Source: Polyangiaceae bacterium (GTDB taxonomy: Bacteria; Myxococcota_A; Polyangia; Polyangiales; Polyangiaceae). Taken from it: a stretch of 64,000 bases of DNA. A program made the translations under genes and the position numbers. The DNA lies in NCBI GenBank assembly GCA_020633205.1, contig JACKEB010000011.1:372001-436000 (forward strand), written 5' to 3'. Position 1 is the first letter of the stretch; each line of letters starts with the position of its first letter. The notes beneath the pieces are model-generated. The model saw nothing but the letters and a program-made list of their open reading frames with translations. It was not told the DNA's origin and searched no databases. Below, in pieces: positions 50,075 through 59,720 of the stretch.

Positions 50075-52360
50075 GTGACGAGCGGTTTCGGCAAGCTCCC
50101 GCAGCTCTCGGTGTTGGCCCTGTGTGCATTGGCCTTCACCGGCGTGAGCTGTGATGACAAGCAGGCGCCGAAGACCGATCTTCAGCCAGTGGCGTCCAGC
50201 GGCGACGCTGGCGCCGAGGCACCCCCGACCAAGGCGCGTCGCACCAGCCTGCTGAGCCTGTTGTCGCGCTGCGACCTCTACCACCGCGGGGCGTTCGTCG
50301 ACCTGGCGGGCAAGGACGTTCAGGCGCGACGTGAGTTCGCGATTGGACCGTTCTTGGACACTCAGTCGGTGGATCGCGAGGGCACGCAAGTCGCACGCAT
50401 CGACACCTCCAAGGTCGCGTACGATTTCTGGCTCGACGCCGAGCTGGAGGAACCGTTCATCGAGCTCAGAGCCGCTGCCGGGAGCGTCAGTCGTGCGGGG
50501 ATCTACCTGGACGATCGCTATGTCGCCACGCTCAAGTTCAAGGACGACATCGACAACGTGCGCACGCGGACCCTGGACACGAAGCTCGGTCCCGGTCGGC
50601 ATACTGTTACGTTAAATCTGCGCGGAAAAGCTAGCCCCAAGGGTCGAATCGATGTCGATTGGATTCGACTCGCGGTGAGCGACGACATCAAGTCAACGTT
50701 CACACCGCTGCGAGAAGAGGACATCGTTCGCGATATCGCGATCGACGGGGTCCCTCGTCAGGCCCTCACGTTGCCAGCGCCGAGCGCGGTGCGCTGCCCC
50801 TTGTGGGTTCCCAAGGGTGCGGCGTTCAACGTCAATCTGGGTTTCTGGGGCACCGGCAAGGGCGACGCGGAACTACGGCTACTAGAGGACGGGAAGCAGC
50901 CGCTGGTGCTTCAGCGCCGCAAGCTGCACGGTGGACCAGGGGCTTCTTGGACCCCAGTTCACATCGACCTCACGGAGTACGCCGACCGCCTGGTCGCGAT
51001 CGAGCTTCGAGCCGCGTCGGGTGTCGACTCCGGGCGGTTGGTGTTCGGTGATCCCGAGCTTCAGTTGGATGGCGTGACCGAGCGTCAGACCACCCCCAAC
51101 ACGAACACCGTGATCGTGATCGTGATGTCGGGGATCGACCGCCGCCGGGTACCGCCGTTTGCCCCGCCTCGCGACCTGCCTGGTTTGGCGGAGTTGATGC
51201 GAGCGGGTGTTAGCTTTACTGGCTACCGTACCCCCACGACCGTCGCGTCGTCGGTTGTCGCTAGCATGCTCACTGGGGTATCTCCCCGCGCACATGGCCT
51301 TCAGGATCCGGTCGGACGCATCCCCGAGGAAGTGCGGAGCGTCGCCGAGATCCTGAAGCAAGCCAGCGGTCGCACGGCGATGTTCACGGGCGTGCCCACT
51401 AGTTTCTCTGGGTTTGGTTTCGACCGCGGATGGGACCGCTTCGAAGAGTACTCACCGGTGAAAGACCTGCCGGCGACGGAGCCGTTGGCTCAGGCGACGG
51501 CCTGGCTCGAGAAGCAGCTGGACTCGAAGAGCCGGCGCCTGGTCGTTACTCACCTGCGCGGAGGTCATCCACCTTGGGACCTGACCACCGCGGAGGCCGG
51601 GCAGCTACCACCCTTGGAATACGGAGGGCTGCTGCACGCGCGGCGCGGCGCGATCATCTTGCACGATGTGCGCGCGCGACGGCGCGCGAACACCCGGCGG
51701 CTGGCCACGGAAGACTGGCAGCGTCTCCACGCCTTTCACGATGCGGCGCTGATCAAGCAGGACGCGGAGCTGGTGAAGCTACTCGCACTCTTGAAGAAGA
51801 AGGGTGCCTACGACGACGCGATGATCGTCGTCGTGGGTGACGTGCCCATGGGGGATCCGCCCGAGGTGCCGTTCGATCCAGCGCCACCCCTGCGCGAGGA
51901 TCGCTTGCTCGCGCCGCTCTACGTGAAGTTTCCCCACGGAGCGCTGTCCGGCAGCCAGGTCACGCTGCCGACGACTTCGATGGACGTGGCCACCACGATC
52001 CTCGCGGCATTTGACTTGAAGCCTGCGCGGCACATCGATGGCGTCGACTTGTATCAGTCTGCCGTGGGCGTGGAACCTCCGCTTGGGCGTCCCTTGGAAG
52101 CGACTCTGGGCAACGACTACTCCTCGCGATGGGGGCTGTTGCTGCTCTCGGGTCGCTTGGGTCGCAAGCCGTCGTTGTGTGAGCTGGATGTGGACCCGGC
52201 CTGTGTCTCGGACGCCTTCGAGTCGCGACCCATCGCCGCGCGAGCGCTCTGGCGCGCGACTCACAAGCTCGAGATCGAAGCGCGGCGAGTCGCCAAGAGC
52301 GGTTCGCGCGCGCAGCTCGACGATGACGAGAACGCCGCGCTCACCGTGTGGGGTTACTGA
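50075..52360 (+). CDS. Sulfatase-like lipoprotein, probably catalytically degenerate
   Basis: The GTG at 50075, with GTGGGGG upstream, gives a 761-residue lipoprotein with lipobox TGVSC near residue 27. The first ~330 residues are beta-rich and resemble a carbohydrate-binding sandwich. Residues ~350-690 follow the sulfatase/alkaline-phosphatase fold: VIVIVMSGIDRRRV, TPTTVASSVVASMLTGVSPRAHGL and MIVVVGDVPMGD. The metal-binding Asp of the first strand, the Cys/Ser-X-P-S-R nucleophile motif and the His of the DHG motif are not in their usual form. Hydrolysis is therefore doubtful. It could bind sulphated or phosphorylated glycans. Confidence 0.72.
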   Translation: MTSGFGKLPQLSVLALCALAFTGVSCDDKQAPKTDLQPVASSGDAGAEAPPTKARRTSLLSLLSRCDLYHRGAFVDLAGKDVQARREFAIGPFLDTQSVDREGTQVARIDTSKVAYDFWLDAELEEPFIELRAAAGSVSRAGIYLDDRYVATLKFKDDIDNVRTRTLDTKLGPGRHTVTLNLRGKASPKGRIDVDWIRLAVSDDIKSTFTPLREEDIVRDIAIDGVPRQALTLPAPSAVRCPLWVPKGAAFNVNLGFWGTGKGDAELRLLEDGKQPLVLQRRKLHGGPGASWTPVHIDLTEYADRLVAIELRAASGVDSGRLVFGDPELQLDGVTERQTTPNTNTVIVIVMSGIDRRRVPPFAPPRDLPGLAELMRAGVSFTGYRTPTTVASSVVASMLTGVSPRAHGLQDPVGRIPEEVRSVAEILKQASGRTAMFTGVPTSFSGFGFDRGWDRFEEYSPVKDLPATEPLAQATAWLEKQLDSKSRRLVVTHLRGGHPPWDLTTAEAGQLPPLEYGGLLHARRGAIILHDVRARRRANTRRLATEDWQRLHAFHDAALIKQDAELVKLLALLKKKGAYDDAMIVVVGDVPMGDPPEVPFDPAPPLREDRLLAPLYVKFPHGALSGSQVTLPTTSMDVATTILAAFDLKPARHIDGVDLYQSAVGVEPPLGRPLEATLGNDYSSRWGLLLLSGRLGRKPSLCELDVDPACVSDAFESRPIAARALWRATHKLEIEARRVAKSGSRAQLDDDENAALTVWGY

Positions 52361-52851
52361 GCGCCGCTGCAGTCCCCTGCAGCGCCGCCGCTGAGTGGGG
52401 AGCAGGCCTCAGTCATCGAACACTGCCCCGCGGATACGCAGTTAGCCCAAGCGGCTACGTTGATCTCAACGAGCTTGATGTCCGCGGCATCAGCGCAGGT
52501 GCAACCCGTCGCGATCGGCTTGCAGTCCGCATCGCGGGCGACGACAGCAAACGCATATTTGCGGCTCTCCAGTTCACTCGCGGTCTGGGCCTCAGGGATG
52601 CTGGTGGTCACCTGGTGCCTCAGCGCGCCCGCAGTGTCCCCGGCCGTCAAGCGAGCCTCGAGGTCGCCGCAGGTGTTATCGGGACAGTCGGACTCGAACA
52701 GCGCGAACTCCCAGTAGGCCGGGCTCATTGGGCAGACGTCGGTGGCGGTCCACTCTACCTCGAGCTTGGGAGCTTCGGCATCGGTGTCGCTGCTGCACGA
52801 GACCAGCGGAGCGGCTATCAACATGGAAACGACTAGCGCAAGAGGCCTCAT
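52354..52851 (-). CDS. Hypothetical Cys-containing lipoprotein
   Basis: This 165-residue lipoprotein has signal MRPLALVVSMLIAAPLVSC, lipobox LVSC, and Cys pairs in VCPMS, CPDNTCG, CKPIATGCTCA and CSMTEACSP. The mature part is compact with a WEFALF strand. Its stop overlaps that of the sulfatase-like gene by seven bases in a convergent arrangement. No family is recognised. Confidence 0.65.
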   Translation of the reverse strand: MRPLALVVSMLIAAPLVSCSSDTDAEAPKLEVEWTATDVCPMSPAYWEFALFESDCPDNTCGDLEARLTAGDTAGALRHQVTTSIPEAQTASELESRKYAFAVVARDADCKPIATGCTCADAADIKLVEINVAAWANCVSAGQCSMTEACSPLSGGAAGDCSGAQ

Positions 52852-53072
52852 TGGCGCGAGCTTAGGAGCCGCGCGTTGGACAGCTCAAGCAACTGGGGGC
52901 TCGCTTTCGCTGGCGGTGATTGCGCGCATTGTTGCCTGGTCGCGCCTCCCGGGCGCGCAATCTTGTTCGGTCGCTCCTCCAGCGATCGCGAGTCTGTCTG
53001 GTCAGAGTTCCGGGTTGGTTATCCCTGCGCCGCCATCCCAGTCCTTGCGGGATTTGTGTAATATCTGCGGCA

Positions 53073-54401
53073 ATGCGAACTGCCTCCTACACGCTCTCGG
53101 TACTTTGTGCGCTCAGCTGTGTCGTCGCCTGTGATGGTGAAGACAACACCAAAAAGGCTGGGGGCACCGGCGCCGGCACTGGCATGGGCGCTGGAGGCAC
53201 TGACAGCGGGGGCATGGGTGGATTGGGTGCTTCCGCGGGGATAGGTGGTAACGCGGGATCGGGGGGCACTCAGGGTGGCGCCGGCGGCAGTGCAGGCACG
53301 AGCGGCAGTGGCGGCGCTGGGGGCACCCAGGGCGGAGCCGCTGGAAGCGCGGGTGCGGCAGGCAGCAGTGGTGCGACTGCCGGTGGTGCGAGCGGGAGCA
53401 GTGGCGCAGCTGGTAGCGGTGGCGTTGCTGGCAGCGCGGGGGCGACCTCCGGTGGCGCAAGCGGGAGTGGTGGAACCAGCGGCAGCGCCGGAGCCGGGGG
53501 AACTAGTGGCGCCGCAGGGAGCGCTGGAGCTGGAGGTAGCGCGGGCAGCGGCACCACCGGCGGAACCGGTGGAACCAGCGCGGGCGGCACCGGCGGAACT
53601 GGCACCGGCGGAACCGGTGGTGGACCCAGCTGCACGTGGCCGGGCTTGCCAGCGGGCGGTGTGACCCTGCCCGGAAACTCTCCAGAGGGCGTCGCTTTCA
53701 GCAACGACTGCGCACTGCTCGTCGTGGAGTCGGACACCGTGTATCGCATCGACCCCGCGACGCCGAGCGTCGCGACCGCTTTTGCAACTCAAACCGGCGT
53801 CACGGATCTGCAAGACGTGGAGGTGGCGAGCGACGGCACGCTCTATGTCACCTCTCGTGGCGCGAACTCTGTCGTGCGTTTCGACGGAACGACAGGCGCG
53901 TTCATCGACACCTTCGCGACGACGACCTTCAATCTCCCGAATTCGATGGTGTTCGACCCGAGCGGCAACCTCTACGTCAGCTCGCGCAATACCGGTAACG
54001 TCGTGCGCTTCTCTCCCAGCGGCACGGACCTCGGTGTGTTCGCAACGACTGCTCAGCTCGGCAGCCCGGAGGGCATGGTGTTCGGGCCTGGCGGCGAGCT
54101 TTTCGTCAGCGGTCGCACCAACTCGGTGGTCCAGCGCTTCAACTCGAGCGGCACCTTCGTCTCGACGGTGATCCAGACGCCGGCCGTCAGCGCTCCGGAA
54201 GGGCTCGCCTTCACCAGTGACGGCCGCATGTGGGTCAACAGCCGGGATACCGCCGAAGTGGTTCGGCTGAACAGCACCACCTTCGCGGAAATCGATCGCG
54301 TGGCGTTCACCAATGAACAACCCATCGGCATGGTTGTGGCGCCCAACGGGGATGTCATCATCAGCTTGCGGGGATCCGGTCGCATCACGACGGTGCCCTA
54401 A
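53073..54401 (+). CDS. Lipoprotein with Gly-rich linker and NHL-type beta-propeller
   Basis: The ATG at 53073 gives a 442-residue lipoprotein with lipobox VVAC. Residues ~25-185 are Gly/Ser/Ala-rich. The C-terminal ~255 residues hold five to six propeller blades, each with a DGxLYVxS-type strand: ASDGTLYVTSRGANSVVRFD, PSGNLYVSSRNTGNVVRF, PGGELFVSGRTNSVVQRF, SDGRMWVNSRDTAEVVRL and PNGDVIISLRGSGRI. This matches NHL/SMP-30-like propellers. It is probably a surface-anchored binding protein. The upstream in-frame extension lacks signal features and is excluded. Confidence 0.8.
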   Translation: MRTASYTLSVLCALSCVVACDGEDNTKKAGGTGAGTGMGAGGTDSGGMGGLGASAGIGGNAGSGGTQGGAGGSAGTSGSGGAGGTQGGAAGSAGAAGSSGATAGGASGSSGAAGSGGVAGSAGATSGGASGSGGTSGSAGAGGTSGAAGSAGAGGSAGSGTTGGTGGTSAGGTGGTGTGGTGGGPSCTWPGLPAGGVTLPGNSPEGVAFSNDCALLVVESDTVYRIDPATPSVATAFATQTGVTDLQDVEVASDGTLYVTSRGANSVVRFDGTTGAFIDTFATTTFNLPNSMVFDPSGNLYVSSRNTGNVVRFSPSGTDLGVFATTAQLGSPEGMVFGPGGELFVSGRTNSVVQRFNSSGTFVSTVIQTPAVSAPEGLAFTSDGRMWVNSRDTAEVVRLNSTTFAEIDRVAFTNEQPIGMVVAPNGDVIISLRGSGRITTVP

Positions 54402-54428
54402 CGGGGTGGTTGGAGTTAGAATTGCTGC

Positions 54429-54677
54429 ATGCCCACCCCGGCGGAGAAGGAAGCAAGAGCCGAACGAGCGCGTCGGCGACGAGCGCTTATCACTGGGGAG
54501 CTTGTGCCATTCGGAAGCATAAAGCCAGCAGCCTACCTGGCTCACTCTCCCGCCGAGCGCCTCGCCGCCGCCACCAGGCTCGTTGCTTACCATATGAAAA
54601 TTCGTGGAGACGTCCGCTTGCCGCGCGCCGAGTGGCCGGGGGAGACGTTCAAGTGCGGGCGCGAGAGTGTCGACTGA
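54429..54677 (+). CDS. Small basic protein coupled to a nucleotidyltransferase
   Basis: This 82-residue protein begins MPTPAEKEARAERARRRRALI, a helical basic stretch, and ends ETFKCGRESVD. It is not of recognised family. Its last 11 bases overlap the start of the nucleotidyltransferase gene, a spacing typical of paired genes such as toxin-antitoxin modules. It starts at ATG 28 bp after the propeller gene stop. Confidence 0.6.
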   Translation: MPTPAEKEARAERARRRRALITGELVPFGSIKPAAYLAHSPAERLAAATRLVAYHMKIRGDVRLPRAEWPGETFKCGRESVD

Positions 54678-55131
54678 AGACCTACTTCCTGAGGATTTCG
54701 CCGACCTCCTCGTTGAACTGACCGAGGCTGGCGTTGAGTTCGTCGTCGTGGGTGGTTGGGCGGTTGTGCTCCACGGACTCGTTCGGGCAACTGACGACTT
54801 AGACGTTTTCGTGCGACCCAACGACGCGAACTCAAGGCGTGTGTTCGACGCTCTAACTGCCTTCGGTGCGCCGCTGTCTGCTCATGGCGTTACTCCAGAT
54901 CACTTCGCCGTCGAGGGAGATGCTTACAGGTTTGGAGTCGCCCCGCTCAAGGTCGAGGTGTTGTCCCAGATCAGCGGAGTGACTTTCGACGAGGCAAGCG
55001 CGGAGTCCCAGTACTTCGAGGTCGGCGGTTGCCGTATCCCATACATCGGAAGATCTGCGCTGATTCGGAATAAGCGGGCCGCCGGCAGGCATAAGGACCT
55101 CGCGGACGTAGAGGCGCTGGAGGGACAGTAG
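54667..55131 (+). CDS. Nucleotidyltransferase-fold protein
   Basis: The GTG at 54667 gives a 154-residue protein with EFVVVGGWAVVLHGLVRATDDLDVFV at about residues 20-45. This is the G-[GS]-x(n)-DxD motif of the minimal nucleotidyltransferase fold, with Asp-Asp-Leu-Asp as metal ligands. Such proteins (AbiEii, DUF6036 and MNT types) often transfer nucleotides to tRNA or a partner protein in toxin-antitoxin or phage-defence systems. The small protein overlapping its start is the likely partner. Confidence 0.75.
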   Translation: MSTEDLLPEDFADLLVELTEAGVEFVVVGGWAVVLHGLVRATDDLDVFVRPNDANSRRVFDALTAFGAPLSAHGVTPDHFAVEGDAYRFGVAPLKVEVLSQISGVTFDEASAESQYFEVGGCRIPYIGRSALIRNKRAAGRHKDLADVEALEGQ

Positions 55132-55136
55132 CGGCG

Positions 55137-56474
55137 TCAGCGCTCGTGGTCGAGGGGCCGCGCGTGCAGTTCGCTTTGCTTGAGCCCGTTCTTGTGAGCC
55201 GTCCAGCGCCAACCCAGGTTGCCTATCAGCCGGTACGCGACATCGGGCTGCATGGATTCGCTGATGACTTCGACGGCGGCAGTCGGCACGACCTGATTTC
55301 GCGCCAGGGCTGGCGCTACGATGTCCAGCGCCTTGACGATGTGACTCACCGGTCCCTGCGGCTCGCGCAGCTCCGATCCGGGTTGGACCACCCCGCCACC
55401 TCCGACGGGTAGCGCACCGCCGTACGCATAGCTCCCCGCCTCCGCGAAGTGCCGTGCGATGCGCAGCGCGGTACGGTTCTGTTCGGGTTCGGGGAAACCG
55501 CAGTTGACCAGCAAGACGAAACGCGCGGGTTGATTCCGCAGGGTACGAGCATGGGCGATCAGCTCGAGCGCCTGGGTGGTGAGCGAAGGAAACGCGTCGC
55601 AGTAGAGTGGGCTCACCAACACGAACAGATCCTCCGAGGCGATTGCCTCAGCTGCCTGTCTGGATCGCACGTTGTCGTGTACGAACTCCGTCGCGAAGTG
55701 GATCTCGGCGATCACGCCCTCCGCCTCCAGACGTGCCGCCAGCGAACGAGCCATAGCCTCGGAGGCGCTGGTGCCTTTGACCTTCGGGCTGCCGACCAGG
55801 ATCGCCGCGCGGCGCACCGACGTAGGCCCTAACGCGCTCAGATCCGGCGCGGCCATCGCGAGCAAGTCGGAGCGCAGCGGGTCCCGTGAGCGAATCGCCT
55901 CTCCCGGGACTTTCTTGGACGCCAGCGCGGCAGCGATCTGCGCGCCCCAAGCTTGCTCCTCTCCCTTCAACAACACCGCGCAGCCAAAGCGCGGAGCAAA
56001 GAAGTTGAGCGCATTGGCTTCGGTCAGGTCGAGCTGGGTCTCCGCCTCCAGTGTGTTCGCCGATGGCGCCCAGCTCACGCTGAACCAGGCGGGTAGGTGA
56101 TCGTAGCGACCCACATGATGCGTCAGCCCAGCGCGCTTCTCGAAGAAGGGCTCCAGTAAGCAGATGAGCCGATCGACTGCGCGCTTCACGCTGTGCCCGT
56201 GTCCACCGAACGTCAGGCGACCGAGTGTGACCAGGGCGTCCGCATCATGCACCGCCGCGACGATGTCCCCTTCCAGATCGTGAGCCCGGCACTTGCCAGG
56301 CGTCTTCAGCCAACAGTCGAACTCGCCCTGACAGTAGGCGAGCGGCGCGTTGTTCAACTCGAACAGCGACACCTCGTCGTAACCGGCGCGCTCCAGTTCC
56401 GCGAGGAGATCCACAGAGGCGGCCTTCAGGGGCCCATGATCATCGGGCAGCGCAGCGAGGACGACGGCTTTCAT
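55137..56474 (-). CDS. Fused duplicated FMN-reductase-type flavoprotein
   Basis: This 445-residue protein has two flavodoxin-like halves. The first starts MKAVVLAALPDDHG and contains AYCQGEFDCWLKTPGKCRAHD, a Cys pattern as in iron-sulphur flavoproteins, plus DALVTLGRLTFGGHGHSVKRAVDRL. The second starts at about residue 232 with RRAAILVGSPKVKGTSASEAMARSL, the NADPH-dependent FMN-reductase P-loop. LFVLVSPLYCDAFPSL follows. It is convergent with the nucleotidyltransferase gene, separated by five bases. Duplication and fusion of this fold are unusual. The substrate is unknown. Confidence 0.75.
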   Translation of the reverse strand: MKAVVLAALPDDHGPLKAASVDLLAELERAGYDEVSLFELNNAPLAYCQGEFDCWLKTPGKCRAHDLEGDIVAAVHDADALVTLGRLTFGGHGHSVKRAVDRLICLLEPFFEKRAGLTHHVGRYDHLPAWFSVSWAPSANTLEAETQLDLTEANALNFFAPRFGCAVLLKGEEQAWGAQIAAALASKKVPGEAIRSRDPLRSDLLAMAAPDLSALGPTSVRRAAILVGSPKVKGTSASEAMARSLAARLEAEGVIAEIHFATEFVHDNVRSRQAAEAIASEDLFVLVSPLYCDAFPSLTTQALELIAHARTLRNQPARFVLLVNCGFPEPEQNRTALRIARHFAEAGSYAYGGALPVGGGGVVQPGSELREPQGPVSHIVKALDIVAPALARNQVVPTAAVEVISESMQPDVAYRLIGNLGWRWTAHKNGLKQSELHARPLDHER

Positions 56475-56619
56475 ACCCCGCGCGATGCAGCTTGTGTGCC
56501 GCGCTCGCCCATCAGATCTGCGCGATCTATTGGATTTTAGGGGGAGGGGAACGCGAAAGCGTTGCGGCTACGCAGCTGGAGAGCCGCTCAGATCGCGCCC
56601 CTGAGCGTCAGAGCACACG

Positions 56620-59600
56620 CTACGGTGATGCCGTCGCCCCAGCCCCCCAAAACTCAGTCAACAACTCCGCCTGCTGCAACACCGTATTCGTCGCCGCCTC
56701 CTGCTTGTCCGGCGGATAACCGTACTTGCGCAAGATGCGCTTTACGATCACGCGCAGCTTGGCTCTGACGGATTCTTTCACCGTCCAGTCGATGGTGACG
56801 TTTTTCCGCACGGTCTCGACTAGCTCTCGAGCAATCGTTTTCAGCGTGTCATCACCCAGCACCTTGACCGCGCTGTCGTTCACTTCGAGGGCGTCGTAGA
56901 AGGCGAGCTCGTCCTTGCTGAGGTTCAGCTCCTCACCCCGGCGGTGCGCCTCACGCATCTCCTTGGCGAGTTGAATCAGCTCCTCAATCACCTGCGCGGC
57001 TTCAATCGCGCGGTTCTGGTAGCGCTTCACGGACTTGTCGAGCAAGTCGGCGAAAGACCGCGACTGAACCAGGTTGTGGCGCGCGCGCAGCTTGAGCTCA
57101 TCGTTCAGCAGCTTGCGCAAGAGCTCCACCGCCAGGTTCTTCTGTTTCAGACCTTCCACTTCCGCGAGGAATTCGTCTGACAGAATGGTGATCTCAGGTT
57201 TGCGTAGCCCAGCTGCCGCGAACACATCGATCACCTGGTCTGACACCACTGCTTTGGACACCAACTGCCGAATCGCGTGGTCGATGTCGCCGGATGCTTT
57301 GCGATCGCCAGTCGTCGTCTTCGCAATCGCGCTCCGCACCGCCTGAAAAAAGGACACGTCATCGCGAATGCGCGTCGTCTCCGCGTGGGGCGCCGCGAGC
57401 GCAAACGCCTTGGAGAGCTCGGTCACGACCAGCAGCAAGCGATCCTTCGCGCCTTCCTGGGCCAAGATGTGCTCCTGCGCAGCGGGCAACAGCGACAAGC
57501 GCTGGCTCGCCTTGCCGCTGGTCCAGGTGCTCCAGTCGAAGCCGTGGAACAGGTCGCAACAGCCCTCGTACTTCTCGAGCATCACCGCGGCGGCTGTGTT
57601 CTTGTCGATGGCGGTGTCTCCGCGCCCGCCGCTCTCGGTGTAGGTGTGGACGGCTTGCTTCAGCTGATCGGCGACGCCCAGGTAGTCGACGACTAGGCCA
57701 CCCGGCTTGTCGCGGTACACGCGGTTCACCCGCGCAATCGCCTGCATCAAGCCATGGCCCTGCATCGGCTTGTCCACGTACAGCGTGTGCAAGCACGGTG
57801 CGTCGAAGCCGGTGAGCCACATGTCGCGCACGATCACGAGCTTGAACGGATCGCTTGGATCCTTGAAGCGCCGAGCCAGGGCCTCACGTCCCGGCTTGTT
57901 GCGCAGGTGCCGTTGGTAGTCCTTCGGGTCCGACGCGGAGCCCGTCATCACGACCTTCAGCGCGCCCTTGGCGTCATCCTCGTCGTGCCACTCCGGGCGC
58001 AGCTTGCGAAGCGCGTCGTACAGGTCGACGCAGATGCGGCGACTCATGCAAACGACCATCGCCTTGCCATCCATCGCCTCCAGGCGTTGCTCGAAGTGCG
58101 CCACTAGGTCTTCTGCGACCAGCTTGACCCGGTCGTCGGCGCCGACCAGCGCTTCCAGCGCGGACCACTTCGTTTTCAGCTTCTCCTTGCCTGCCTCTTC
58201 TTCGCCCTCGGTGGCTTCATCGAAGCCCTCATCGAGCACGGGCACTTCATCTGCCTTGAGCGAGATGCGCACCAGCCGGCTCTCGTAGTAGATGGGCACC
58301 GTCGCGCCATCTTCGACGGCGCGCTGGATGTCGTAGATGCTGATGTAGTCCCCGAACACCGCCCGCGTGTTCTTGTCGGTGAGTTCAATTGGAGTCCCCG
58401 TGAATCCAATGAACGATGCACTCGGCAGCGCGTCCCGCAGGTGCCGGGCGAAGCCATCGATGAAGTCGTACTGGCTTCGGTGTGCTTCATCGGCGATCAC
58501 CACGATGTTCTTGCGGTCTGACAGCAAGGGAAAGCTATCGCCACGTGTTTCCGGGAGGAACTTCTGGATGGTCGTGAACACCACGCCCCCGGAGCTCACC
58601 TTCAGCAAGTCTCGCAGGTGCGCCCGGTCCTTCGCCTTCTCGGGCTCTTGCCGCAGCAAGTCGTGGCAGCGTGAGAAAGTGTCGAACAGCTGTTCATCGA
58701 GGTCGTTGCGATCCGTGAGGATCACCAGCGTCGGGTTGTGCATCTCCGGGTGCAGCACCACGCGCCCGGCGTAGAACGCCATGGTCAGGCTTTTGCCAGA
58801 ACCTTGGGTGTGCCACACCACGCCAACGCGGCGGTCCCCTTTGGGCTGAGACGCAGCGATGGTTGCTTCGAGGGCATTCGCTACCGCGTGGAATTGGTGG
58901 TAGCCGGAGAGCTTCTTGATCGGTAGCCCGCCGTCCCCCTCGAACACGATGAAGAAGCGCAGCAAATCGAGCAGCCGCCGCTGCTCGAACACACCCCGCA
59001 CCAGCACCTCGAGCTTGCTTTGGGTCGCGGGGGCCAGCTCTTCACCTTCAATCGTGCGCCAAGGCGCAAAGCGTTCCTTCTGCGCAGAGAGCGTCCCGAT
59101 GCGCGCATCAAGTCCGTCGGAGATCACGAGCAGCTCGTTGCAGGTGAAGAGGTTCGGGATCTCCGCCTTGTAAGTCTGGAGCTGGTGGTAAGCGTCCCAA
59201 ACCGTGGCGTCTTCGTTGGCCGCGTTCTTCAGCTCGATCACGGCAATCGGCAAGCCGTTGAGGTACGCGACCACATCGGGCCGCCGCTTGTGACTGCCCT
59301 CCACGACGGTGAGCTGATTCACCACGCAAAAATCGTTGTTCTCCGCCTCGGCGAAGTCCACGAGCCACACCGGATCATAGCCAATCGTGCCGTCGCTCCG
59401 CAGGTACTCCACGGAAACACCGTTCACCAGGTAGCTGTGGAACTCGCGGTTTGCGTCGATCAGCTGCGGAGAAGCAATCTGCGTCAGCTTGCGAAACGCT
59501 TCATCGATGGCTGCAGGGGGCACATCCGGATTGATGCGAGCGAGCGCGTCCCGCAAGCGACCTTCGAGCAACACCGCTTGATAGCTGCCGCGTTCTTGCC

Positions 59601-59706
59601 CGGACTCCCCAGGCGCGATCTCCGGCCCATGGACGACCTGATAGCCCAGCTCCTCGAACCACTCGAGCGTCGCCTCTTCCACCACCGACTCGCTGAACTG
59701 GCTCAT
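56620..59706 (-). CDS. hsdR: Type I restriction enzyme R subunit
   Basis: The ATG at 59706, preceded by GGGGGGAA, gives a 1028-residue protein. A PD-(D/E)xK nuclease lies at about 138-158 (RRPDVVAYLNGLPIAVIELKN). A superfamily 2 translocase carries Walker A TQGSGKSLT (~298-306), DEAH-type VVIADEAHRSQY (~400-411) and motif III FTGTP. The C-terminal helical domain binds the methyltransferase. It translocates unmethylated foreign DNA and cuts at distant sites. It is the last gene of the locus and lies 14 bp after the RhuM-family gene. Confidence 0.95.
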   Translation of the reverse strand: MSQFSESVVEEATLEWFEELGYQVVHGPEIAPGESGQERGSYQAVLLEGRLRDALARINPDVPPAAIDEAFRKLTQIASPQLIDANREFHSYLVNGVSVEYLRSDGTIGYDPVWLVDFAEAENNDFCVVNQLTVVEGSHKRRPDVVAYLNGLPIAVIELKNAANEDATVWDAYHQLQTYKAEIPNLFTCNELLVISDGLDARIGTLSAQKERFAPWRTIEGEELAPATQSKLEVLVRGVFEQRRLLDLLRFFIVFEGDGGLPIKKLSGYHQFHAVANALEATIAASQPKGDRRVGVVWHTQGSGKSLTMAFYAGRVVLHPEMHNPTLVILTDRNDLDEQLFDTFSRCHDLLRQEPEKAKDRAHLRDLLKVSSGGVVFTTIQKFLPETRGDSFPLLSDRKNIVVIADEAHRSQYDFIDGFARHLRDALPSASFIGFTGTPIELTDKNTRAVFGDYISIYDIQRAVEDGATVPIYYESRLVRISLKADEVPVLDEGFDEATEGEEEAGKEKLKTKWSALEALVGADDRVKLVAEDLVAHFEQRLEAMDGKAMVVCMSRRICVDLYDALRKLRPEWHDEDDAKGALKVVMTGSASDPKDYQRHLRNKPGREALARRFKDPSDPFKLVIVRDMWLTGFDAPCLHTLYVDKPMQGHGLMQAIARVNRVYRDKPGGLVVDYLGVADQLKQAVHTYTESGGRGDTAIDKNTAAAVMLEKYEGCCDLFHGFDWSTWTSGKASQRLSLLPAAQEHILAQEGAKDRLLLVVTELSKAFALAAPHAETTRIRDDVSFFQAVRSAIAKTTTGDRKASGDIDHAIRQLVSKAVVSDQVIDVFAAAGLRKPEITILSDEFLAEVEGLKQKNLAVELLRKLLNDELKLRARHNLVQSRSFADLLDKSVKRYQNRAIEAAQVIEELIQLAKEMREAHRRGEELNLSKDELAFYDALEVNDSAVKVLGDDTLKTIARELVETVRKNVTIDWTVKESVRAKLRVIVKRILRKYGYPPDKQEAATNTVLQQAELLTEFWGAGATASP

Positions 59707-59720
59707 CGTTCCCCCCGGAT

